A model generated the notes under the pieces. The model had not been told where the DNA came from. It saw nothing but the letters and a program-made list of their open reading frames with translations, and did no database searches. From a virus: 60,291 nucleotides of DNA. Numbering within the stretch: the first letter of the stretch is position 1; the number at the start of each line of letters is the position of its first letter. This document shows, piece by piece, positions 28,501 through 33,799 of the stretch. Both the position numbers and the translations under genes were made by a program. The stretch spans positions 1 to 60,291 of IMG/VR virus record IMGVR_UViG_3300024346_000063, one strand, 5' to 3'.

Positions 28501-29322
28501 TTATTTGCAGGATTAGTAGATATAAAAGGTGGTGCTTTTTCAAGTACTTTTTCAGGTAGTCAAATAACATCAATACCAGCTGATTTATTTAAGGATAATA
28601 TAAATGTAACTTCTTTTGCGGGTACTTTTGCAGGTACTAAAATAACAACAATACCAGCCGATTTATTTAGATATAACACAAAGGTTGGTGTATCTGCTTT
28701 TAGTTCTTGTTTTAATTCTTGTTCAGAATTAGAAATAGTTCCTTCTGATTTATTTAGATATAATACAGAAGCTTCTGCTTCTGCTTTTATTTTTACATTT
28801 GCACAAACACCTAAATTAAAAACAATACCAGCTGATTTATTTAGGTACAATACTAAAGTAACGACAAATGCATTTCAATATCTTTTTTATCTTAGTGGTA
28901 TAACAACTTTACCAGCTGATTTATTTAGATATAATGTTTTAGCTAGTAATTACGCTTTTTATCTTATGTGTTATGGTGCAAACGAATTATTAACATTACC
29001 AGAAGGTTTATTTAGATATAATGTGAATGCTAATGTTGGTGCTTTTGATTACACTTTTTATGATTGTAATAAATTACAATTAAATAGAAATATATTTTAT
29101 AATGATGGAGAACAGGCAACACGCTTTGCAGGTAGTACTGATATAACTTTTTCTGCTACTTTCAATAAATCAGAAGATTTAGGATTACCAGGAGAAGCCC
29201 CTGATTTATGGAATTGTAACTTAGGTACTACACCGGGAGCACATTCAGGTACTTTTGGTGGATTAGGGAATAACTCAACTAGTTTAAGTAATTATAATTT
29301 AATACCTGTAGATTGGAAATAA
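19516..29322 (+). CDS. Giant modular tail protein: muzzle-like N-terminus plus adhesin ectodomains
   Basis: A 3268-residue protein. Residues 1-~1445 begin LFVEGMKSSREQN and SYEYGLNGRLYSENGK and contain a sequence like SYNELLQKFNGWLAYDNDIY near the end, a layout I recognise from the large crAss-like muzzle protein. Then come: an Ig-like (He-PIG) domain (~1445-1530; LPDGLNININTGLIYGVPTT); SNG repeats (~1531-1652); a beta-propeller of delta-60 type (~1654-2047; GGSFTTFNGVSTNRLVKLNP); SNG units (~2050-2088); a PKD-like strand plus BspA/DUF285 leucine-rich repeats (~2091-2605; NWDTSRVTTMKGMFS); SNG units (~2660-2710); and a PKD-like opening with a second leucine-rich array (~2715-3205; IPADLFRYNTKV). 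Host-surface binding is inferred from these modules. Confidence 0.75.
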   Translation: MELNFEQLHLFVEGMKSSREQNAEEPSSYEYGLNGRLYSENGKLSYSSIKGTVPIYNNPKIIKYLGFYAFPDELLLLVKYDENATANLTSEISTQIIANDISINLDFGTTQYVFSNELSIGAIENINQATVQSSPQPVEPLTENYNQSGEIKTIDFNEYYLLSGKTVPNYQICTLGNANTIPEYNKQYSDAFIVLKNDGYHAFKGRLAWKGNLNWDINRKITTVGIDEGIHYKRVYFTDNLNPLRVINLKDKNLFYRTSEEFNVLQDATLLQPKVRKITEGGSIKAMSVQYAYRLMTDNGQVTSFSPFSELIKIVKDEDGYDFAGGAIDSLTSKRVELDCPIISTLYSKVQCIAIEFKTDSTPTSFRNLGIQNVDSVVSFIHSGNESELEDILTIEEVIETKHIWTYCNDITIKNNKLIAAGLRNKPYSLQEKYVEDLFLFKGWDELGASHDNALINPTPTTYKYFDPTYTGDMIYVEKQLYTRFLFFGNVTLTLNNKLNPNIRESITFKSSADQYIDYTLDVGAWLKGLSAGKLELFPNLKIEQIDYSILFSPIDELIKTNMSNYYFTTSVTQVIIDFENQYSILDTAVNPSALVFGAQSIGFNQGTGIRVSFEQQEEAILNKSPELYDGGELLKLQTPSLKKTFVKDEIYRLGIQCYKSGSPLFTIVCGDIKTPAVGELDYKNQSDDGNQLFVHRLELKVEVRIPCEFKDYIDSYQIVYVERTENNRTILAQGLAGPLIRLATINHPSVNGTAYAPDVYDKWTLPFNGGPLYSVNGLLTYTMLGENWDDFEEWSDDWGDTSDIRQRVFTREIVNRRMFYFDSPDAIYSKISDRNFKNGKIEVLGRVNTDHTGHLIRSRFPGDEIHPAYVLDVGTGIGLTFVSVPPGFQESEIYKSLAYSKKIGYTNVSGTSSSKPYHVNVSVFSQFTLDKKTIEIDKTTDLLAKGEVLPSAILGTSFDISNMALTLFAQNAYNSSLFLSAVYHDRLQRILCGSHKSSNNSEGYPSIFIRAKEDVFTDDFIGAHRYNPIKSKPHTWEGVSKLVDINGDLTTEGVPSTDAHAIINIKMDNEGSIYGGRTKYAFSKNVFIPLSEVIPLKGATGDNQSQKFNVQGDFYVSLFLRTKNDYSNALPPEKHDMHQNNNYVDEHYFASIDDWNRGGAWAYAVVLETEIESRLADSYRFYRASGGVNFDLGINEFINSAYYKKNDLRKYIPVPFNFKDDPLMVSSISASKTKLTGDYVDAWTTFLLYEFYELEKSKGIITNITNWKDEIFAIQEYETNQINVDTTNFVTTNEGQSVAIQKGTGSTFTNHKKVSDFGTSIRRALAEGEFGFSFIDEKNKAFVKFGESLSLPLEIQLKLQELFQYNKIIDTEGYYDVKYKETNIRIRTESGLTYLLSYNELLQKFNGWLAYDNDIYITYDKRVFAPSCQIRTVVLELPEISSNLQVEMQVGKYSEYQITVAEEVSGKGTAPKPVSYTATNLPDGLNININTGLIYGVPTTVGTYNVPIVVTNSVGVSQVILIVIVNPATLVGETNGSSEVIGVLGYLETVNIEGISNGQADVYGKLKAKGLLEVTINGIATTNGTLIGRAYFDEDINGSSTVTGQIEAIGSLLGISNGVTSVVGEITGKSFIYGISNNVATVVGVLLQPLEFTGYATTYDITNDCRILVTGTFSQYGTPHSKQTVNDIAIIDSCGNLDETFNANIGLGFNDFMYWGYGSAISHDGSIFVGGSFTTFNGVSTNRLVKLNPDGTRDWSFDIGTGFNKASAIPLINKDGSVFYFGRFDTYKGAWRGQIVKLTPNGTIDYSFSGYFTSNIPIQLMDVGYNQMIAHGYTVGYNGSYIPHIVRIDKTTGQRDWTFNVPVGPNIAGEGKVMFSFVDGEKIIMLSQFFTQWDNLPAGGIVRLNRNGSRDETFVTGTGFTGGVVYKGAVFEGKYIISGTFTAYNGTPCPRLVRLNQDGSLDNTFNWNNNYGDYGPYNMVVMGENIYVSEARGAGTAQYLLVVDRDGNAKRMKKNPNKCIPFSCGSRLKGVIYAKTYPYGILGVRPNDQIIGVSNGSAVVSADIIDMPNPNLMVGASNSSSTAELYVITFDTTWNVNLSGGQSSPSGTLYFPLNIEETYDFIIEWGDGTSDRLTNAGQADRHHTYVSTGTSIYNVKINGIIPFHFIFAAYGVTYTDAAKLISVDRFGPMKFSQFGRTFNGCMNLTTLADDPNFETFTSGELVFQDNEKLVSDITNWDTSRVTTMKGMFSYTSNFNQDITNWDTSNVTNMEDMFLSCYDFSINLFGLDVSKVTNTNHMFYKCFKFNGTVPAFGPLLQSAIRMFYDCTIFNQPLSHLDVSGLQNANSMFLACTTFNQDISGWRPQITNANSMFNYTPFFNSDLNDWDMSNCEEMTSMFSGSAFNKPLNLWNTSSLKLTRFMFDYNQVFNQDISSWDMRKVEDAEAMFQYANAFNQDLSGWQFENLKHAGFMAGNKGYTDEWNFSKLETVRRFFGDVYKGDLNKFDISNITDFTWIFGGSNINKDFSSWDVSHVTTINFFAGNNAAFNQPLNHWDVSNVTDMSQAFWNTPSFKQDISDWNISNVTNISTFFGGTTNYPTHLVDACIIKWSQLPSLKITSITFGIGKHSEASVAAKALLLSNGVNVTTGGLMAGKWCIGKSIKAKATTIGSLRQTVSMAATSNGLATIDNTMIRLGILSIQGISNGLSTSSLATNPFILEVTTTTQNQNVILPLAKTYNYATNTSLVVESNVDWGDGVEQYIESNTSLNKSHIYAEPGVYQVKLTGRIDALYPLSYGNTNSAFTDIIQWGTNEFKELTGAFKGYPNLKSTGVGPIFFSGEHLTGLFQDSTLITSVSENLFTKCPNLKSNAFKQTFKNCRLTTIHEDLFKSNTGVYNSAFYETFKDNKLISIPENLFRYNTEVHDYAFYGTFQNNEITTIPVDLFKYNTKALNYTFTHTFNGNSLLTVIPDNIFTNFKGTLAPFTSTFSNTGILSIPETLFAGLVDIKGGAFSSTFSGSQITSIPADLFKDNINVTSFAGTFAGTKITTIPADLFRYNTKVGVSAFSSCFNSCSELEIVPSDLFRYNTEASASAFIFTFAQTPKLKTIPADLFRYNTKVTTNAFQYLFYLSGITTLPADLFRYNVLASNYAFYLMCYGANELLTLPEGLFRYNVNANVGAFDYTFYDCNKLQLNRNIFYNDGEQATRFAGSTDITFSATFNKSEDLGLPGEAPDLWNCNLGTTPGAHSGTFGGLGNNSTSLSNYNLIPVDWK
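24107..24470 (+). repeat. SNG-type repeats, linker 1 of the giant tail protein
   Basis: About six units of the same 20-residue repeat as the 12338-16267 fibre, including GISNGQADVYGKLKAKG, GISNGVTSVVGEITGKS and GISNNVATVVGVLLQ, between the Ig-like and propeller domains. Confidence 0.8.
25665..25780 (+). repeat. SNG-type repeats, linker 2
   Basis: Two units (IIGVSNGSAVVSADI and MVGASNSSSTAELY) separate the delta-60 propeller from the BspA-type array. Confidence 0.7.
27495..27645 (+). repeat. SNG-type repeats, linker 3
   Basis: Units with AATSNGLATIDN and IQGISNGLSTSSLATN lie between the two leucine-rich arrays. Confidence 0.7.
28560..29060 (+). repeat. Near-identical ~85-nt DNA repeats coding leucine-rich units
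   Basis: The phrase ACCAGCTGATTTATTTAGAT or a near copy recurs at about 28577, 28656, 28830, 28914 and, more changed, 28743 and 29000, one per 26-29-residue unit (IPADLFRYNTKV). Unlike the SNG array, nucleotide identity is high, which suggests recent expansion or gene conversion. Confidence 0.7.
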
Positions 29323-29347
29323 ATTTAACTAATGCAACACCTTAATT

Positions 29348-30607
29348 ATGGCAAAGAGTAAAATAGTAATAAAGTTTTTATCAATATGTGAACAAGGAGA
29401 TAGACTTGATATCGTAGTTGATAGACAAAGTGGACCAGTTTTATTAAGAGAAAGTTTTACAAGAACTTTAAGTACAAGTGGAGTTTCTAATACTGGTTTA
29501 GTTGCATATTCAACAAGTCCATCAAGAGCCGCATCAAATTACTATGATGCTTTAGTAAGAGATTATAGCGGTTATACTTTTTTGACTTTTAGTTACAATT
29601 CTGTTCTTGGTACAGTAACAATATCAGCGGTTGATGAATGTACTATCTTAACAACATTTCGTGTTGCTTCAATACCAATAGCAAACCCAGATACTAAAGT
29701 AGAACCTACTATTACAAATGAAGATTGTCGTGGAGATATAGTTGCTGAATTTGAGAGTGCTGTTTATTTTAACCATATTTATTATCCTTGTGATAAAGTA
29801 ACTGCAGAGATTAAAACAACAGTCCAATTAGCTACTTCTGACCAATTTGATTATAGTTTAGGATTAGAAAATCCTTTAAGTCTATCATTAGACAGAGGTA
29901 TTACTTATCGAATGACAGGGTTAGATATTAATGGTAATGCTTATGATTTTTCATTTCAGACACCTTCAATATTAAATGTGAGTTTAGTTACTATAAATGT
30001 TCGTAATGAAGTAGGACAAGCAGTAGTAGATATTATTAATGAAACTAATTTAGAACTTCAATATAATATTGATAATGGAGCTTGGCAAGTTGGAACTACT
30101 TTTTATGTTCCTTTAGGAGCTTCCTATGTATTGTATGTAAAAGATGCTTATGGTTGTGAAGACTCATTAAGTTTTACAGTAGATGAAACTGTTATCAGTA
30201 CCCCATTAATAGGGGAAAGTAGGTACTGTCCAGACCTTCATGAATTAAATGTAGGAAAATTCTTAAATTTGTTCGGTAAGCAACACACAATGAAATTAGG
30301 TTTCGTATGTAATGCAAGTCCACAGTACACTAAAATATTTAAACATATTCAAATGATATTAAGCACTGATTATGCTATCAAGAACGTTCAAGTAAAGACT
30401 TCTTTGAAACAAGAAAGATTTGTTCCGGGTAGTCATATGACTTATAGAATACGAGAAGGTATGCACTCTGTTCCTTTAAAGAACCCACAAGATGTGGCTG
30501 ATTTAAGAGGTAGCTGGGCTTATATCGAATTAGAAATAGAATCTATTAATAACACTAAGGTTGATTTATTCTCTGTAATAATGCACCTAAGAAAAAGTAC
30601 AACATAA
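29348..30607 (+). CDS. Muzzle C-terminal-like tail protein
   Basis: A 419-residue protein. Residues ~1-285 are beta-rich modules, including two segments resembling small Ig-like repeats (VTINVRNEVGQAVVDIINET and LQYNIDNGAWQVGTTFYVPL). Residues ~295-419 (FLNLFGKQHTMKLGFVCNAS, FKHIQMILSTDYAIKNVQVK, YRIREGMHSVPLKNPQDVAD, RGSWAYIELEIESINNTKVD) resemble the carboxy end of crAss-like muzzle proteins, where that segment follows the large body in one chain. Here it is a separate gene 25 nt after the giant gene, so it may complete the same ring in trans. Its stop overlaps the next start by one base. Confidence 0.6.
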   Translation: MAKSKIVIKFLSICEQGDRLDIVVDRQSGPVLLRESFTRTLSTSGVSNTGLVAYSTSPSRAASNYYDALVRDYSGYTFLTFSYNSVLGTVTISAVDECTILTTFRVASIPIANPDTKVEPTITNEDCRGDIVAEFESAVYFNHIYYPCDKVTAEIKTTVQLATSDQFDYSLGLENPLSLSLDRGITYRMTGLDINGNAYDFSFQTPSILNVSLVTINVRNEVGQAVVDIINETNLELQYNIDNGAWQVGTTFYVPLGASYVLYVKDAYGCEDSLSFTVDETVISTPLIGESRYCPDLHELNVGKFLNLFGKQHTMKLGFVCNASPQYTKIFKHIQMILSTDYAIKNVQVKTSLKQERFVPGSHMTYRIREGMHSVPLKNPQDVADLRGSWAYIELEIESINNTKVDLFSVIMHLRKSTT

Positions 30608-31404
30608 TGGCACTAACAGACACACCTCCGAGTTACTTAGACAATTTAAGAAACAATTTCGATGCATGGAAAGAAAAAGCTGATAAAGCTCAAAAGATAA
30701 AAAACCCATCTTATGAGCCTGTTAGTTTAAATCCTCCTGAAAAAAGTTTATCTGATGAACCTGGTTATGTAGACTATAAAGACTTTGATGAATCAGCTGA
30801 CCCTAACTATCAACCAAGTACAGAACAAGGGATAAAAAGGACTGAGAAACTTATTGATAGACACGTCAATAAGAGTATTAAGATGAAAGATAAAGCTGAT
30901 AGCCTTAGAGCAACAAACCCTGATAGGGCTAATAGAATAATGGATAGAAGTGAGAAACGATTGAATAGAGTATCTGAAAAAGCAGAAGGTCTTATGGACC
31001 CTGAATATGCAAGTTCATTAGGTAGTGATGTAGCCGCTGGTGGTATCGCCGCTTTAGGAGAACTACCGAGTATTGTAAATCAGTTTTCTGATAAACCAGA
31101 GTCGGCAAAAGAAGCTACCGGTAAAAGTTTATCTTTAACAGCGAGTGGAGCAAAAATAGGAATGGCAGCAGCTGGACCTTGGGGTGCGGCAGTTGGAGCA
31201 GTAGTTGGTTTTGGTAGTGGTATTATTGCTAATTCAGGTTGGAGAAAAGATCTTATGGAAAAAAACGATAAGATAGCACAAGTAGATTTAGATAATCAAA
31301 AGCAAGATAGAATGAAGCAATTATTTGAGAACTCTAATTCTGAACAATTACAGCAAGAGCAAAAAATGTTAGCACAATCATTAGGATATACACGAATTTC
31401 TTAA
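30607..31404 (+). CDS. Putative cargo/ejection protein with Gly-rich hydrophobic segment
   Basis: A 265-residue protein. The N-terminal half is charged and helical, with DRANRIMDRSEKRLNRVSEK. Residues ~175-215 are a Gly/Ala-rich hydrophobic stretch (SGAKIGMAAAGPWGAAVGAV), like membrane-inserting segments of podovirus ejection proteins, and a Gln-rich tail follows. It starts at a TAATG overlap with the muzzle C-terminal-like gene and heads the cargo block. Inference: it is packed in the tail barrel and delivered into the host envelope. Confidence 0.5.
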   Translation: MALTDTPPSYLDNLRNNFDAWKEKADKAQKIKNPSYEPVSLNPPEKSLSDEPGYVDYKDFDESADPNYQPSTEQGIKRTEKLIDRHVNKSIKMKDKADSLRATNPDRANRIMDRSEKRLNRVSEKAEGLMDPEYASSLGSDVAAGGIAALGELPSIVNQFSDKPESAKEATGKSLSLTASGAKIGMAAAGPWGAAVGAVVGFGSGIIANSGWRKDLMEKNDKIAQVDLDNQKQDRMKQLFENSNSEQLQQEQKMLAQSLGYTRIS

Positions 31405-31414
31405 ACATAATATT

Positions 31415-33796
31415 ATGGCAGTACCAACAGTAACAGCATTAGATAGACTTCTAATAGACAATATGAAAAAAGGTCTTGGGATAGAGTCTGGAGAAAAAAA
31501 ATACAAGGCCCTTAATACTTATAAAGGTCCTAATGGAGATAAGAAACCTACCTATGCATTTGGATTATATCAATTCGTTCCTTATTCTCATTTAGAAGAT
31601 ATGAGAAAGTATGCTGAAAAATATCCAGAATTAGGTATGGATATTAAAGATATGCCTACTTATGCTCAATTTAAAAAATTGCAAAATGCTAAAGATGATA
31701 AAGCAGTAGATGAATTATTTCAAGTTTTATATAATAATAAAGAATTTCAAGATGCTTTTTATGACCAATGGATGACTAAAGATATCATCCCTAATTCCAA
31801 AAAGTTACATGCTGAATTTGGTGAAAAGTATAATTTACCATTAGAAGCTTTTATTGCTTCTTCACATATTATGGGTTCTACAGGTGCAAGAACGAAATGG
31901 CTTGAAGCAGAGAAAAACCCAGCTGTTTTAGATGAAATTATTGATCCTCAAAATCCTATTTCAACTAATGATTACATTAAGAAATTCACAAAAGGAATTA
32001 CAGATAAAGGTGGACAGTTAACTTATACTACACCTGAAGAAGATGCTATATTAGACCCTAATTACACCAATGTTGAAAACATTAAAAACAGTGTTCTTGA
32101 TAATGCAGTAACACCAGAACAAAAAGGTTGGAAAAAGCATTTCACTGAATATGATGAATTAAAGAAGATTTATATTCAAAAGCAAAACGACTTACAAAAA
32201 GCAGAAGAAGATGGTTTAGACGCTTCAATAATACAAGCAGAAAAAGATGTTAAAGACGCTGAATATAATCTATATAAAAAAGGATATACTTTACAAAATG
32301 TTATAGACGAGAAAAGACTTAAACAAGCTGAAGAAGATGTTAAGTTGTATAGGAAAGGACATCAAAAAGAAAAAGATGCTCAACAAGTAATTAAAGAGCT
32401 TAAAGGGAATGTTTTAGGAAAACCTAAACAAGTAGCTAATAAAGCTGAATGGTTAGAAGGTAGACAGCCTAATTCTGGTTGGAAACTCAATAGTGGTTTA
32501 AGTCCTAAAGCAGTTAAAGAAGATAGAGATAAGAGAGAACTTTATTTAGAACAACACAGGAATATTTTAGTAGGAGATCCGATTAATCCTACAGACCCCT
32601 CTATTATTCAGAAGATAGACCAAGAAAAAGATAAGAGAGAAAAAGCTAAGGTCGTTATTCAGAATAAAGTAAAGAAAGCTAAAGATAATATCAAATCTAT
32701 TACTGATGATAAAAAAGATGTAACAGAAGATTTACCTCCAGAAGAAGAAGTACTTCCTGATGCTCCTATAGACCCTTTAGAAATTGCTAAAATAAATAAG
32801 GAGGCTGGTGATTACCTTTCACGTTTTGATGAGCCTATCGAAAATATAAGGCCTGATGTATTTGATTATGATGCTGGTAATTGGAAACAAGAAATTCCAT
32901 TTGAAGCTATCGGTGCTGGTGCTTTAGGTTTAATGGGAATGGCTGATGCTAAAACACCATTGCCAGAGAGAGATGATAAGATTTCAAATGCTATTTTACA
33001 ATATAGCAATGATTTGAAAATGATGGCTCAAATGGGATTAAAACCCGAAGAGGAAGCTAAGATGAAGCAAGAGATAGCCGAAGCTTATCAGCAAGGAATT
33101 ACAAATATTGTAAAAGCATCAGGTGGAAATAGAAATTTAGTATTGGGTGCTTTAGGTGGTTTAAATAAAGGTGTTATTGATGGTATTTCAAATATAGGTT
33201 TATTAGATATGACTAAGAAAGCTGATGCTTTTGATAAGTATGGAAAGACCTTAGAATATATTGATAACTTCAATAGAACTAAATCTATAGACAACTACAA
33301 GGTAAAACTTGAAGATGCTCAATCAAAAAGATTAAGTGGTGCTCAATTAGCTTCTTCTGCTTTCGCTAAAATGGCTGATGATATTCAATATGCTAAAGAG
33401 AATGGTCCAGGTTCTATAAACCATAGATATAAACAAGCTATGCTGTATGAAATAACAGGTGTTAATGCTGGTATCAAAGATGATGGTAGTGGAACAATAC
33501 CCGGAACAGCAAGTTACGTCAGAGCGCAACGTGCTATTGCTGATCAAGCTTACTACGATAGAAAGATAAAATACGATACAGAAGTAAACGCTCAAAATAG
33601 CTTTTTAGCATTACCTGAAAAAGATAAAATCTATTGGAAAAATAATGGTGGCTATGTGAATTTTAGACAACAATATCAAAGCCCTAAAGAACAAGACTCC
33701 AATGGTTCATTAACACCAACTCCAATGGAGGAAGTAATAAATAGAACATCACAGTATAGCCCTGATGATGATTTTAACTCATACTCTAAAATATAA
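31415..33796 (+). CDS. Ejected virion protein with N-terminal lysozyme-like domain
   Basis: A 793-residue protein. Residues ~10-175 resemble a lytic-transglycosylase/lysozyme-like domain: a likely catalytic Glu24 in LGIESGEKKY, the typical YAFGLYQFVPYSH core at residues 47-59, and a helical lobe with AFIASSHIMGSTGARTKW. Residues ~235-440 are a long Lys/Glu coiled coil, and ~440-793 a helical Ala/Gly-containing body (FEAIGAGALGLMGMADAKT). Position in the cargo block suggests it opens peptidoglycan as DNA enters. It is separated from the next gene by 3 nt. No signal peptide is seen, as expected for an ejected protein. Confidence 0.6.
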   Translation: MAVPTVTALDRLLIDNMKKGLGIESGEKKYKALNTYKGPNGDKKPTYAFGLYQFVPYSHLEDMRKYAEKYPELGMDIKDMPTYAQFKKLQNAKDDKAVDELFQVLYNNKEFQDAFYDQWMTKDIIPNSKKLHAEFGEKYNLPLEAFIASSHIMGSTGARTKWLEAEKNPAVLDEIIDPQNPISTNDYIKKFTKGITDKGGQLTYTTPEEDAILDPNYTNVENIKNSVLDNAVTPEQKGWKKHFTEYDELKKIYIQKQNDLQKAEEDGLDASIIQAEKDVKDAEYNLYKKGYTLQNVIDEKRLKQAEEDVKLYRKGHQKEKDAQQVIKELKGNVLGKPKQVANKAEWLEGRQPNSGWKLNSGLSPKAVKEDRDKRELYLEQHRNILVGDPINPTDPSIIQKIDQEKDKREKAKVVIQNKVKKAKDNIKSITDDKKDVTEDLPPEEEVLPDAPIDPLEIAKINKEAGDYLSRFDEPIENIRPDVFDYDAGNWKQEIPFEAIGAGALGLMGMADAKTPLPERDDKISNAILQYSNDLKMMAQMGLKPEEEAKMKQEIAEAYQQGITNIVKASGGNRNLVLGALGGLNKGVIDGISNIGLLDMTKKADAFDKYGKTLEYIDNFNRTKSIDNYKVKLEDAQSKRLSGAQLASSAFAKMADDIQYAKENGPGSINHRYKQAMLYEITGVNAGIKDDGSGTIPGTASYVRAQRAIADQAYYDRKIKYDTEVNAQNSFLALPEKDKIYWKNNGGYVNFRQQYQSPKEQDSNGSLTPTPMEEVINRTSQYSPDDDFNSYSKI

Positions 33797-33799
33797 ATT

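Noticed and set aside
28560-28850. Antisense frame with repeated LYLNKSAGI phrases
   Set aside because: A mirror of the sense leucine-rich DNA repeats, not an independent repeat protein.
12338-29322. Diversity-generating retroelement acting on the fibre genes
   Set aside because: No reverse transcriptase or template repeat was seen in the window, and the repeats are tandem arrays rather than a variable/template pair. It cannot be excluded outside the window.
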